Assembly: GCA_047602125.1 (NCBI GenBank)
Contig: JASGIB010000001.1
Coordinates: forward strand, 1,550,001 to 1,614,000
Direction: 5' to 3'
Length of the DNA: 64,000 bases
Origin: Pseudoluteimonas sp047602125
Lineage (GTDB): Bacteria; Pseudomonadota; Gammaproteobacteria; Xanthomonadales; Xanthomonadaceae
Below are positions 8,292 through 17,556 of this stretch, piece after piece (position 1 is the stretch's first letter; each line of letters begins with the position of its first letter). The position numbers and the translations under genes are program-made. The notes below the pieces were generated by a model, which saw nothing but the letters and a program-made list of their open reading frames with translations, had not been told where the DNA came from and searched no databases.

Positions 8292-10186
8292 TGGCCGCGT
8301 GGCGATCGCTCGCGGCAGCGCTTCTGATGCTGCTCCTGGGCGGCTGCGTGGGCCTCAGCGCCAACCAGCGCGCGCGTGCCGAAGCGGTGGTCGTGGCCGG
8401 CCGTTCCGACGCGAGCACCTGCTCCGCCGCCGATGCCTGCGCGCAGCCTTCGTCCCTGCACCGGCTCGCCGCCGAAGCCTTCGCCGAAAGCGCGGATGGA
8501 ATTCCCCGGCACCGCGCGCTGATCCTCGACGATGGCCGCGACGCGTTGCTGGCGCGAATGAACCTGATCCGCAGCGCGACCACCAGCATCGACCTGCAGA
8601 CCTACATCTTCGAGGAGGACGATGCCGGCCGGCTGATGCTCGACGAATTGCTGGCCGCGGCGAAGCGCGGCGTGCGCGTGCGCGTGCTGATCGACCAGCT
8701 TTCGGCGCTGGAACGCGTGCAGACGCTGGCGGCGCTGGCCGGCGCGCACCGCAATTTCCAGATCCGCATCTACAACCCGGTGCTGCAGCGCGCACGCATC
8801 AGCTACCCGATGTACCTGCTCGCCTCGGCCTGCTGCTGGCACCGGCTCAACCACCGCATGCACAGCAAGCTGCTGCTCGTCGACGGCGCGATCGGCATCA
8901 CCGGCGGTCGCAACTACCAGGACGACTATTACGACTGGGACGCGGACTACAACTTCCGCGACCGCGACCTGCTCGTGGCCGGCCCGGTGGCGCGCGACAT
9001 GGGGGCGAACTTCGACGCGTTCTGGAAATCGCGGCGCAGCGTGCCGGTGGAACAACTCGCCGACGTCGGCGGCATGCTGCTCGAGCACGGGATCCCGCCG
9101 CTGCCGGACGCGCCGTACGAAATGCCGGAGCGGGTGGTGCAACTGTCCAACGATGCCGGCGACCAGGCGCTGGCCGCGCGCCTCGCCGGCCACGCGATGG
9201 ACGTCGGCGCGGTGCGCTTCATCGCCGACCTGCCCGAGAAGAGCCGCGACGGCACGCATTCGGCTTCCACCGGCGGCCTGCGGGAACTGGTCGAATCGGC
9301 GCAACACGAAGTGCTGCTGCAGACGCCTTACCTGGTGCTGTCCAAGCCGGCGCAGCAGATGTTCCGCGACCTCCACGCGCGCCCGCAGCCGCCGAAGGTG
9401 GTGGTTTCGACCAACAGCCTCGCGGCCACCGATTCCTTCATCACCTACGCGCTGTCGTACAAGTACAAGCGCCGCTACCTGCGCGATTTCGGCTTCGAGA
9501 TCCACGAGGTGAAGCCGTTCCCGCACACCATCCCCGCGTCGCTGCTCGGCGATGCCGATGCGGCGGGAACCGCGGCCACCGACGACGCGATCGCGGCGAA
9601 CGACGCGAGCGATGCCGTCGCCGGCAGGCATCCGACGCCATTGATGCGCGAATACGCCGCGCTGCGCTATGCCGGCGTGGGCGTCAACAAGCCGCTGCCG
9701 CTCACGCGCGAAGGCGCGCGCCGCGGGTTGCACGCCAAATCCATGGTGATCGATGGGCGCATCGGCGTGGTCGGCACCCACAACTTCGATCCGCGCGGCG
9801 ACGCCTACAACACCGAAAGCGCGCTGGTGGTCGACGATCCCGCGTTCGCGCGGGCGCTGGAGGCGAGCATCAACGGCGACTTGCTGCCCGGTAATGCATG
9901 GACGATCGCGCGGCGCAATCCGTCGCCGATCCTGCCGGGCATCGAATACACCCTGGCGAAGCTGTCCGAGCGCATGCCGATCTTCGACCTCTGGCCGGTG
10001 CGCTACGCCACCAGCTACGACTTCGTGCCCGGGCCGGAGTGTCCGCAACCGCTGCCGCCGAAGGATCCGCGCTTCCGCCAGTGCTATCGCGCGGTCGGCG
10101 ATTTCCCCGAGGTCGACATCGGCTTCAAGAGCCTGCTGACGCGCATCTTCACCGCGTTCGGCGCCGGTCTCGCGCCGATCCTTTGA
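8291..10186 (+). CDS. Phospholipase D family lipoprotein (cardiolipin synthase-like)
   Basis: A 631-residue protein with a lipoprotein signal: residues 1-20 end in LLLGGC. Two HKD motifs are present: HSKLLLVDGAIGITGGRN and HAKSMVIDGRIGVVGTHN, with the supporting FDPRGDAYNTE. This arrangement, with a long insert between the halves, resembles ClsC/YmdC-type cardiolipin synthases more than secreted phospholipases. It would transfer or hydrolyse phosphatidyl groups at a membrane surface, through a phospho-His intermediate. The ATG at 8291 overlaps the yceI stop codon. The 3' end overlaps the convergent dipeptidase gene by 38 bp. Confidence 0.9.
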   Translation: MAAWRSLAAALLMLLLGGCVGLSANQRARAEAVVVAGRSDASTCSAADACAQPSSLHRLAAEAFAESADGIPRHRALILDDGRDALLARMNLIRSATTSIDLQTYIFEEDDAGRLMLDELLAAAKRGVRVRVLIDQLSALERVQTLAALAGAHRNFQIRIYNPVLQRARISYPMYLLASACCWHRLNHRMHSKLLLVDGAIGITGGRNYQDDYYDWDADYNFRDRDLLVAGPVARDMGANFDAFWKSRRSVPVEQLADVGGMLLEHGIPPLPDAPYEMPERVVQLSNDAGDQALAARLAGHAMDVGAVRFIADLPEKSRDGTHSASTGGLRELVESAQHEVLLQTPYLVLSKPAQQMFRDLHARPQPPKVVVSTNSLAATDSFITYALSYKYKRRYLRDFGFEIHEVKPFPHTIPASLLGDADAAGTAATDDAIAANDASDAVAGRHPTPLMREYAALRYAGVGVNKPLPLTREGARRGLHAKSMVIDGRIGVVGTHNFDPRGDAYNTESALVVDDPAFARALEASINGDLLPGNAWTIARRNPSPILPGIEYTLAKLSERMPIFDLWPVRYATSYDFVPGPECPQPLPPKDPRFRQCYRAVGDFPEVDIGFKSLLTRIFTAFGAGLAPIL

Positions 10187-11393
10187 GCCTGGCCGAGGCC
10201 GCATCGGCGGCATCGAGCACGCGCAGGAAATTTTCGCCGGCGAGCTTCTTCAGGTCGGCGTCGCTCCAGCCGCGGCGCGCGAGTTCCTCGAACAGCCGGG
10301 GATAGGTCGAAACGTCCCCGAGGCCTTCGATGGTGTAGTCGATGCCATCGAAATCGCCGCCGAGGCCGACATGGTCGATGCCGGCCACGTCGCGGATGTG
10401 CTCGATGTGGTCGGCGACTTCGGCGAGGGCGACGACCGGCGGCGGGTTCTCGCGCTCCCAGCGATCCATCTCCGGGTTCGCCCTGGCGCGGTCGCCGCCG
10501 AATCGCTGCAGCAGCCCCTTCCATGCGGCGTCGCCGCGGTTCCACCAGTCGTCGAACGCCTTGTCGGTGAACTCCGGTACGAAGGTCGCCATCACGATGC
10601 CGCCGTTCGCACGCATCCGGCGCAGGACGTCGTCGGGCACGTTGCGCGAGACGCCGCAGAGCGCGGCGGCGTTGGAGTGGCTGAAGATCACCGGCGCGCG
10701 GGCGATGTCGAGCACGTCGCGCGCGGTGTCGGCGGACGCGTGCGACAGATCGACCAGGATGCCATTGGCCTGCATCCAGCCGACCATCTTCCGGCCGAGC
10801 GGCGACAGCCCGCCATGTTCCATCGGTCCGGCATGGCCGTCGGCGTACGCCGTCGGCCCTTCGTAGGCGAGGATGTCGGCGCGCAGCCCCGCCTCGGCCA
10901 GCCGGCGCACGGTGGCTTCGTCGGTGCCGAGGCGCTCGGGGGTCTCCAGCGACAACACCATTGCGATGCGGCCATTCGCATGTGCCTGGCGTATCTCCGC
11001 GCTGGTGCGCGCCAGCACGAGGTCGCTGGCGTGCAGCGCGACCAATGCGCGCGCGAATTCGAAGCCCTCCAGCGTGCCATCGAGCGTGGGCGCGTCGTCG
11101 TCGGTCCAGCCCGAATTCAGCAGCTGTGCGCCGAGCCGCCCCGCCCGCCAGCGCGGGATGTCGGTGTGGCCGCTGGTGCGCGTGCCGATGTCGTAGCCGT
11201 CTGGACCGCGCGGACAGCCGTCGCGGCAGGCGTGGTAATGGATCATCAGGTCGTTGTGGCCGTCGACCAGCGGGGTTTCGTCCAGTACGCGCGCGATCCG
11301 TGCTTGCACGTCATGGTCGGCCGGCGCATGCGTGCAGGCGGCGAGGACGGACGCCGCCAGCGCGATGGCGAATGCCGCGATCGGGCGAGGCAC
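10149..11393 (-). CDS. Membrane dipeptidase (renal dipeptidase family, M19), lipoprotein
   Basis: A 414-residue zinc peptidase. Starting from GTG at 11393 gives PRPIAAFAIALAASVLAAC, a lipoprotein signal. The M19 signatures follow: VDGHNDLMIHY (metal His and Asp), MVLSLE, ILVDLSHAS, PVIFSHSNAAAL and HVGLGGDFDG. The family hydrolyses dipeptides, including D-amino-acid ones, in the cell envelope. The start is a GTG behind a purine-rich stretch; the frame continues upstream with no ATG that would keep the signal peptide terminal. It may be co-transcribed with the small lipoprotein gene 74 bp upstream. Its 3' end overlaps the convergent phospholipase gene. Confidence 0.92.
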   Translation of the reverse strand: MPRPIAAFAIALAASVLAACTHAPADHDVQARIARVLDETPLVDGHNDLMIHYHACRDGCPRGPDGYDIGTRTSGHTDIPRWRAGRLGAQLLNSGWTDDDAPTLDGTLEGFEFARALVALHASDLVLARTSAEIRQAHANGRIAMVLSLETPERLGTDEATVRRLAEAGLRADILAYEGPTAYADGHAGPMEHGGLSPLGRKMVGWMQANGILVDLSHASADTARDVLDIARAPVIFSHSNAAALCGVSRNVPDDVLRRMRANGGIVMATFVPEFTDKAFDDWWNRGDAAWKGLLQRFGGDRARANPEMDRWERENPPPVVALAEVADHIEHIRDVAGIDHVGLGGDFDGIDYTIEGLGDVSTYPRLFEELARRGWSDADLKKLAGENFLRVLDAADAASARLKGSARDRRRTR

Positions 11394-11467
11394 TCCGGTT
11401 TTCCGCGCGCGACCGGGCCAGGGGTGTGCGTGTTCGAACTCGTCGCGTGCCGCTCCCGTAACGCGCT

Positions 11468-11863
11468 TCAAAGATCGTTCTCCATCCCCTGCAATGCCGG
11501 CGACAGGATCGCCATCAGTTCGGGCCGGGCCTGCAGCCGCTGCCGTTCGCCCAGCAGCGCCGGCATGATCTCGCGCTGCATCGCCTCCGCGGCGGCGTTG
11601 AGGCGCTGCTCGGTCGCGGCATCGACCTTGGGCACGGCCCTGGCGCGCCGGGCGCAGTCGCGCATCTTCGTGCGCACCGCGTCGATCCTCGGCACCGCGG
11701 CCTTCGCGCTGGCCTCGTCGGTGACGCTGGCCAGGATCGCAGACATCTCCCGCATGTTCGTGGCCATGTCCGCGAATACCTTCTCGGCGGTGTCGCCGTC
11801 GCCGCGGCTGCAACCACCGACCAGGGAAAAGGCCAACGCCAGGACCAGCATCAGGGTTTTCAT
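11468..11863 (-). CDS. Small lipoprotein of unknown function
   Basis: A 131-residue protein beginning MKTLMLVLALAFSLVGGC, a clear lipobox. The mature part is helical and charged, with no recognised domain: an acidic first half, then MRDCARRARAVP, and a C-terminal region that looks amphipathic. It is encoded upstream of the dipeptidase on the same strand. I do not recognise the family. Confidence 0.75.
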   Translation of the reverse strand: MKTLMLVLALAFSLVGGCSRGDGDTAEKVFADMATNMREMSAILASVTDEASAKAAVPRIDAVRTKMRDCARRARAVPKVDAATEQRLNAAAEAMQREIMPALLGERQRLQARPELMAILSPALQGMENDL

Positions 11864-12133
11864 CGGTCGCCTCGGGTTTCGGCGGGGAAGCCGCTTGTCT
11901 AGGCCAACGGCCCGCGTCGCGCGATCCGGCCAACGCGGTCCGCGCCGAACCGGGTTCGCACCGATTCCCCGGCCCGGGCATCGCGCGACGCGGATGCGCG
12001 CGGGCAGGGATCGGCCTGGCCCATTCGTCCCGTGCCATCGGTGCGATGACTTTGCGCACGCGCATCGACGCAAAACGCGCGCGATGCTGCGGCGGCGCAA
12101 CGTCCCCCAGCGTTGCGCCGCAGGAGCTAAGAA

Positions 12134-12343
12134 ATGCCATCGCCCGATTCCCCCATCCCGCCACGCCGCGACGTGGATGCGGCGAAGCGCGACCCGTCGC
12201 CACCGACAGCGGCGTCGCAACCCATCCGCCACCAGCATCGCGAACGCGATTTCGGCATCGGTTACGGCAACAGCAGCGGCTACGGCCGGGAAGAACATTT
12301 CGCGCGGCCGCCCCGGGGCCCCGATCGCTTCAGGTGCGCCTGA
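12134..12343 (+). CDS. Small protein with the RERDFGxGYG motif
   Basis: A 69-residue protein. AGGAG at 12122-12126 sits 7 bases before the ATG, good support for translation. The first 30 residues are Pro- and charge-rich and probably disordered. Residues 33-51 read HQHRERDFGIGYGNSSGYG, nearly identical to residues 168-186 of the DUF1232 protein encoded 640 bp downstream. The rest is a short basic tail. No membrane segment or metal motif is visible. The upstream gap (11864-12133) holds nothing else that I can identify. The function is unknown. Confidence 0.7.
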   Translation: MPSPDSPIPPRRDVDAAKRDPSPPTAASQPIRHQHRERDFGIGYGNSSGYGREEHFARPPRGPDRFRCA

Positions 12344-12432
12344 TCCACGGCGTTCGAACCGGCGGGCGGCCGGCACGGCGAACCCCCGATCCCGTGCTGG
12401 CCGCCCGTACCGGCATCGGCTAAGGTCGGCCG

Positions 12433-12867
12433 ATGCGCAATGCCAGCCCGTTCCGCCGCACGATCACGCTCGAAGCCCTGAACGCGCTCTCGCGCGGCAC
12501 CGCGATGGAGCCGCTCGGGATCGTGTTCACCGAACTCGGCGCGGATTTCCTGCGCGGGACCATGCCGGTGGACGCGCGTACCCGCCAGCCCTACGGCCTG
12601 CTGCACGGCGGCGCCTCGGTGCTGCTGGCCGAAACCCTCGGCAGCACCGCCGGTGGCCTGTGCGTCGACGAAGGCCAGGGCGTGGTCGGGATCGAGATCA
12701 ACGCCAACCACCTCGCCGGGGTGCGCGAGGGCCTCGTCGCCGGCACCGCGCGACCGCTGCACGTGGGCCGCAGCACCCAGGTCTGGGAGATCCGGATCGA
12801 GGACGAACGCGGCCGCCTCGCCTGCATTTCGCGGCTGACGCTGGCGGTGATCGCGCTGCCCGGCTGA
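12433..12867 (+). CDS. Hotdog-fold thioesterase (PaaI/YdiI-like)
   Basis: A 144-residue single-domain hotdog protein. The helix and active-site region QPYGLLHGGASVLLAETLGS matches the YdiI/MenI type of acyl-CoA thioesterase, with the catalytic Glu in LAETLGS. The strand IEINANHLAGVREG and the C-terminal WEIRIEDERGRLACISRLT are also typical. In E. coli the homologues hydrolyse 1,4-dihydroxy-2-naphthoyl-CoA and aromatic acyl-CoAs. No menaquinone genes are nearby, so a general clean-up thioesterase is the safer call. Confidence 0.9.
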   Translation: MRNASPFRRTITLEALNALSRGTAMEPLGIVFTELGADFLRGTMPVDARTRQPYGLLHGGASVLLAETLGSTAGGLCVDEGQGVVGIEINANHLAGVREGLVAGTARPLHVGRSTQVWEIRIEDERGRLACISRLTLAVIALPG

Positions 12868-12981
12868 GCCGCGCGTGGCCGCCCGCGTGCCTGCCTCGCG
12901 TGTTCCCGGGTGAATCTCCGGATTGACCATCCGCGGGCGCCGGCCTAGTCTGCGCGTCTCGCCTCAGCCGCTGGAACGCCC

Positions 12982-13593
12982 ATGTCGCTCACGCTCAATT
13001 TCGAACTCAACGACCGCGACCTCGAGCATTTCCACGCCGCGATGGAGGCCTCGAAGAAGGCCGCCGAGGGCAAATCCGACGCCGACATCATCGAGAACGC
13101 CGGGCGCCTGCTGGCCGATGCGCAGAAGGTGCGCATCCCCGATTTCATCCTCAGCCGCCTGCTGCGCCTCGACGACATGATCGCGATGCTGCGCGACGAG
13201 GCCTGGGCGCTGGACCCGGCCGACCGCGAGCGCGTGCTGTCGGCGCTGGTCTACTTCAACAACCCCAACGACGTGATCGCCGATTCGGTGCCGGTGCTCG
13301 GCTACCTCGACGACGCGGTGATGATCGAGATGTGCGTGCGCGACCTGCAGCACGAACTCGACTCCTACGACGACTTCTGCGATTTCCGCCAGCGCCAGGC
13401 CGAACGCCTCGGCCTCGACCCGGCCAAGGTCGGTCGCGCCGACTGGCTCGGCGGCCGCCGCGAGGAGCTGGTCGACCGCATGCACCAGCGCCGCGAACGC
13501 GACTTCGGCGTCGGCTACGGCAGCAGCAGCGGGTACGGTTCCGGCAAGACCTATGTCCGCGCCTGGCGCCCGGGCATGTTCACCTTCCGCTGA
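12982..13593 (+). CDS. DUF1232 (YkvA-like) protein with C-terminal RERDFGxGYG motif
   Basis: A 203-residue protein. Residues 75-115 contain LVYFNNPNDVIADSVPVLGYLDDAV, quoted as NPNDVIADSVPVLGYLDDA, the DUF1232 pattern of YkvA-like proteins. The function of that family is not known. The N-terminal 60 residues are helical and charged. The C-terminal HQRRERDFGVGYGSSSGYG (residues 168-186) is repeated almost exactly in the 69-residue protein encoded upstream. It is followed 6 bp later by the acyltransferase gene. Confidence 0.85.
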   Translation: MSLTLNFELNDRDLEHFHAAMEASKKAAEGKSDADIIENAGRLLADAQKVRIPDFILSRLLRLDDMIAMLRDEAWALDPADRERVLSALVYFNNPNDVIADSVPVLGYLDDAVMIEMCVRDLQHELDSYDDFCDFRQRQAERLGLDPAKVGRADWLGGRREELVDRMHQRRERDFGVGYGSSSGYGSGKTYVRAWRPGMFTFR

Positions 13594-13599
13594 GGCGGC

Positions 13600-14388
13600 G
13601 TGAGCGCGCCCGCCGCGGGGCGCGATCCGGGGCGTCCCCTGCGTTATGCCCTGCGCGTGCCGTGGCTGATGCTGCACGCGCTGGTATTCCTGCCCATCGT
13701 GATGTTGCTGATCACGCTGCCGACGCGGCGCCTGCGCCTGTCGTCCGGTGAACTTCTCGACCATCGCCTGATCCGCTGGTGGCAGGGCGGCCTGATGCGC
13801 GTATTCGGCTTCCGCATGCGTCGCAGCGGCACGCCGTTGCCGGGTCCGACCGTGTTCGTCGCCAACCACGTCAGCTGGATCGACATCGTCGCCCTGCACA
13901 GCCAGCGCATGATGGGTTTCGTCGCCAAGCGCGAGATCCGGGACTGGCCGGTGGTCGGCTGGCTGGCCAGCCGCGGCGAAACCATCTACCACCAGCGCGG
14001 CGACCAGGCCTCGCTCGGCGGCGTGCTGCACGAGATGCTGGCGCGGCTGCGCGCCGGGCGTTCGGTCGGCGTGTTCCCGGAAGGACGCACCCGCGACGGC
14101 CGCGAGGTCGGGCCGTTCCATGCGCGCATCTTCCTCGCCGCGGTCGAGGCCGGCGCGCCGGTGCAGCCGGTGGCGCTGCGCTACGGCGCGCATAGCGAGG
14201 ACCAGGCCGAAGTCGCGTTCAGGCCGGCCGAGAGCTTCTTCGCCAACTTCCTGCGCATCCTCGGCGACCCGGCGCGCGAGGCCGAGGTGCGTTTCCTCGA
14301 ACCGATCGCGCCGGGCGCGGTCGATGGCCGCCGCCGCATCGCCGAGGAAGCGCGCGAACGCATCGTCGCCGCGATGCGCGAACCTTGA
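13600..14388 (+). CDS. 1-acyl-sn-glycerol-3-phosphate acyltransferase family protein (PlsC-like)
   Basis: A 262-residue membrane-associated acyltransferase, read from GTG at 13600 just after the previous stop codon. A hydrophobic segment lies at residues 20-42 (VPWLMLHALVFLPIVMLLI). The NHVSWID block carries the catalytic His-x4-Asp, and VFPEGRTRDG is the acceptor-binding block. The family acylates lysophosphatidate or related lysolipids. The gene is not next to other phospholipid genes, so the substrate is unproven. Confidence 0.9.
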   Translation: MSAPAAGRDPGRPLRYALRVPWLMLHALVFLPIVMLLITLPTRRLRLSSGELLDHRLIRWWQGGLMRVFGFRMRRSGTPLPGPTVFVANHVSWIDIVALHSQRMMGFVAKREIRDWPVVGWLASRGETIYHQRGDQASLGGVLHEMLARLRAGRSVGVFPEGRTRDGREVGPFHARIFLAAVEAGAPVQPVALRYGAHSEDQAEVAFRPAESFFANFLRILGDPAREAEVRFLEPIAPGAVDGRRRIAEEARERIVAAMREP

Positions 14389-14427
14389 TGCTTTGCTCCA
14401 GTTTGCGGGCGTAGGCTCGCCGGCGTC

Positions 14428-15411
14428 ATGATCGAAACCGCTTCGCCCTACCGCCCGCCGTGGTGGCTGCGCAGCCCGCACGTGCAATCCATGTTCGGCA
14501 GCAGCCCGATGCGGATCCGCCGCGGCGCGCGCCTGCTCGCGGCGCTGGGCACGCACGCGGAAACGGTGGTGCTCGATGCCGGCGAAGGCGTGCGCCTGCA
14601 GGGCGTGTACAACGCGCCGCGCGACCGCGAACCGCGCGGGCTCGCCCTGCTGCTGCATGGCTGGGAAGGCAGCACCGAATCGAGCTACATGCGCCTGACC
14701 GCGGCGAAGCTGCTGGAAGCGGGATTCGCCACCTTCCGCCTCAATTTCCGCGACCACGGCGACAGCCACCACTTGAACCCCGGGCTGTTCCATTCCAACC
14801 GCATCGACGAAGTGGTGCGCGCCGCGACCGAAGTCGCGCGCCGTTATCCGCTGCGCCCGCTGGTTGCGGCCGGCTATTCGCTGGGCGGGAATTTCGCCCT
14901 GCGCCTGGCCTTGCGCGCGCCCGCAGCCGGCTTGCCGCTAACGCGCGTCGCCGCGGTGTGTCCGCTGGTCGATCCGGCGGCGACGATGGACGCGATGGAA
15001 CGCGCCATGCCGCAGTACCTGCGCTACTTCGAGCACAAGTGGCGGCGTTCGCTGCGGCGCAAGCGCGAGCTGTTCCCCGAGGAACACGATTTCGACGACG
15101 CGACGCTGCGCCTGCGCATGCGCGACCTCACCGCGTGGATGGTGGAACGGCATACGGATTTCGCCGACCTCGGCGCCTACTTCGATGGCTACTCCATCGC
15201 CGGCGATCGCCTCGCCGCGCTGCAGGTGCCGGCCGACATCCTGATGGCCGCGGACGACCCGGTGATCCCCCTGCGCGATTTCCGCGACCTGCGGCCCGGC
15301 GGCGAAGTGCGGCTGGAGCTCGCCTTGCGCGGCGGGCATTGCGGCTTCCTCGAGAACCTGCGCTTCGACGGCTATGGCGAACGCTGGGTGGCGCGGCGGC
15401 TGGCGGCGTAG
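14428..15411 (+). CDS. YheT-family alpha/beta hydrolase
   Basis: A 327-residue alpha/beta hydrolase. The N-terminus PPWWLRSPHVQSMFGS is diagnostic of the YheT/AB-hydrolase-2-like group. LLLHGWEGSTES is the oxyanion region and VAAGYSLGGNFALRL holds the nucleophile Ser. A late His lies in LRGGHCGF. The physiological substrate of YheT proteins is not established. The gene begins 39 bp after the acyltransferase, so the two may be co-transcribed. Confidence 0.9.
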   Translation: MIETASPYRPPWWLRSPHVQSMFGSSPMRIRRGARLLAALGTHAETVVLDAGEGVRLQGVYNAPRDREPRGLALLLHGWEGSTESSYMRLTAAKLLEAGFATFRLNFRDHGDSHHLNPGLFHSNRIDEVVRAATEVARRYPLRPLVAAGYSLGGNFALRLALRAPAAGLPLTRVAAVCPLVDPAATMDAMERAMPQYLRYFEHKWRRSLRRKRELFPEEHDFDDATLRLRMRDLTAWMVERHTDFADLGAYFDGYSIAGDRLAALQVPADILMAADDPVIPLRDFRDLRPGGEVRLELALRGGHCGFLENLRFDGYGERWVARRLAA

Positions 15412-15465
15412 GGCGGAACGGGGCCCGGCGCTACACTAGCGGGCTCCCCGCCGTATGCCGCGTCC

Positions 15466-17538
15466 ATGCACGACCAAATCCTCGATCTCCTCCGCCGCGG
15501 CGACACCGACGCGGCCCTGCAGCAAGCGCGGGTTGCGGTGGTGGCGACCCCGCACGATCCGGCGGTGCATCGCCAGCTGGCGATGGTCCTGCAACGGACA
15601 GGCGACCGGGCTTCGGCGCGGGCGGCGATCGAACACGCGATCGAACTCGCCCCGGACGATCCGGATGCGCATTTCGACCTCGCCACGCTGCTGTTCGCCG
15701 AACGGCAGCCGGACGCCGCGCAGGCGGCGCTCGGGCGCAGCATCGCGCTCGACCCGAACCAGTTCGATGCCTACCTGGTCCAGGCCCAGCTCGCGCTCGG
15801 GCGCGGCGACCTCGACGAGGCCGAACGCCAGCGCAAGCTCGCGGCGCGGGTCGAACCCGAACACCCGCACCTGGCCGCGATCGACGGAATGCTGGCGTTG
15901 CGCCGGGGCGATGGCGAGCAGGCGCAGGTGATCCTGGCGACGGCACTGAAGCACGCGCCCGAAGACCCGCAACTGCTGTACGCGCTGGGCTTCGCCTACC
16001 TGCAGCTCGGGCACCTCGCCTTCGCCGAACAGGCCATGCGCAAGGTGATCGAACGCGTGCCGACGGCGGTGAACCTACACGCGCTGGTTGCCGACCTGCT
16101 GCGCCAGCAGGGCCGCCCCGCGGATGCCGCCGAGGCGATGGCGCCGCTGCTCGCCGATCCGGCCACGGCCACGCCGGGCCTGGCGCGCCTGGCCGGCGAA
16201 CTCGAACTCGAGGCGAATCGTCCGCAGGACGCGCTCAAGCACCTGCGCCAGGCGCTCGCTGGCCGACCCGACGATCCGCGGATCCTGCGCGCGTCGCTGG
16301 AGGCCTGGCGCCGGGTGGGCAATGCCGACGATGCGCGCTCGACGCTGGACGCGGCATTGGCCACGACCCGGGAAAGCCGCGATCTCTGGCAGGCGCGGCT
16401 GGCGCTCGAAGCGCCCGGTTCCGCCGGTGCGAAGGACGTGATCGAACGCTGGCTCAACGCCATGCCCGCGTCGGTCGAAGCGCACGAATTGCACATGGCC
16501 GACCAGATCCTGCGCAACGACGCCGATGGCGCCAACCAAACCGCGGCGAAGATCCTGCAGCTGGAACCAGGGCGGCATTCCGCGGAACTGCGCCTGTTCC
16601 AGGACCTGCTCGAACGCGATCCGGCGGCGGCGGTGGCGCGTTGCGAAAGCCTGCTGCCGCAGATACGCGATCCCCAGGCGCGCGCGCGGGTCGAGTCGTG
16701 GCTCGCGCTTGCGCACGATCGCGCCGGACATCCGGCGCAAGCCGTGGCGTTGTGGCAATCGCTGCATGCGGAGCAGTCGGGCCAGCGGATCGCGCCGTGG
16801 AGCGCGAGCGCATCGCGCACGGACTGGCCGCAACCAGGTGCCGTCGATCCGCAATCGCCGCGCGCCGCCCTGCTCTGGGGCGCGCCGGGTTCCGGTGTCG
16901 AACGCGTGGCGGGAATGCTCGCGGAAATGTTGCCCGCCTTGCGTTCCGACCGCTTCGGACCGCGTCCGCCCAAGGATCCGTTCCAGCGATTCGCCGCGAT
17001 CGGCGAACTGCAGGACGGCACGCTCGCGCCGGACCAGGTGGTGTCGCGCTGGCGCGAAGCCCTCGCTGCGCGCAACTTGCCCGACGGCCAGGTCATCGAC
17101 TGGCTGCCGTACTGGGACAACGTGCTGCTGCTGGCGCTGCGACCGCACCTGCCGGGCGCGCAATTGCTGGTCGTCCTGCGCGATCCGCGCGACATGCTGC
17201 TCGACTGGCTCGCCTTCGGCGCGCCGCTGCCTCTCGCATTGACGTCCGCGACCGACGGCGCGCGCTGGTTGTCGTCCGTGCTCGCGCAGGTCGCGGACCT
17301 GCACGAAGGCGACCTGCATCCGCACCGCCTGTTGCGGGTCGACGACAGCCTGGACGATGGTCCGGCGCTCGCGCGGCAACTCGGCGAAGCGCTTCCGGCG
17401 AACCTGCCGGTCCCGCCGCGCGAACTGGGTCCGGCGCGATTCGCCGCCGGCCACTGGCGCGATTACCGCGATGCGCTCGGCGCTGCATTCGCGCTGCTCG
17501 CCCCGGTCGCGGTGCGCCTCGGCTACCCTGAGGCCTGA
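15466..17538 (+). CDS. TPR protein with C-terminal sulfotransferase-like domain
   Basis: A 690-residue cytoplasmic protein. Residues 1-430 are about a dozen TPR-type helical pairs, for example HRQLAMVLQRTGDRASARAA. Residues 460-690 resemble the sulfotransferase fold of TPR-sulfotransferase fusions: LLWGAPGSGVERVAGML occupies the place of the PAPS-binding loop, and LLVVLRDPRDMLLDWL the 3'-phosphate loop. Whether it still binds PAPS is unclear, because the first loop lacks the usual Thr pair. No carbohydrate or PAPS-synthesis genes flank it, so the substrate is unknown. Confidence 0.75.
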   Translation: MHDQILDLLRRGDTDAALQQARVAVVATPHDPAVHRQLAMVLQRTGDRASARAAIEHAIELAPDDPDAHFDLATLLFAERQPDAAQAALGRSIALDPNQFDAYLVQAQLALGRGDLDEAERQRKLAARVEPEHPHLAAIDGMLALRRGDGEQAQVILATALKHAPEDPQLLYALGFAYLQLGHLAFAEQAMRKVIERVPTAVNLHALVADLLRQQGRPADAAEAMAPLLADPATATPGLARLAGELELEANRPQDALKHLRQALAGRPDDPRILRASLEAWRRVGNADDARSTLDAALATTRESRDLWQARLALEAPGSAGAKDVIERWLNAMPASVEAHELHMADQILRNDADGANQTAAKILQLEPGRHSAELRLFQDLLERDPAAAVARCESLLPQIRDPQARARVESWLALAHDRAGHPAQAVALWQSLHAEQSGQRIAPWSASASRTDWPQPGAVDPQSPRAALLWGAPGSGVERVAGMLAEMLPALRSDRFGPRPPKDPFQRFAAIGELQDGTLAPDQVVSRWREALAARNLPDGQVIDWLPYWDNVLLLALRPHLPGAQLLVVLRDPRDMLLDWLAFGAPLPLALTSATDGARWLSSVLAQVADLHEGDLHPHRLLRVDDSLDDGPALARQLGEALPANLPVPPRELGPARFAAGHWRDYRDALGAAFALLAPVAVRLGYPEA

Positions 17539-17556
17539 TCCGCGACGGAGACCGCC

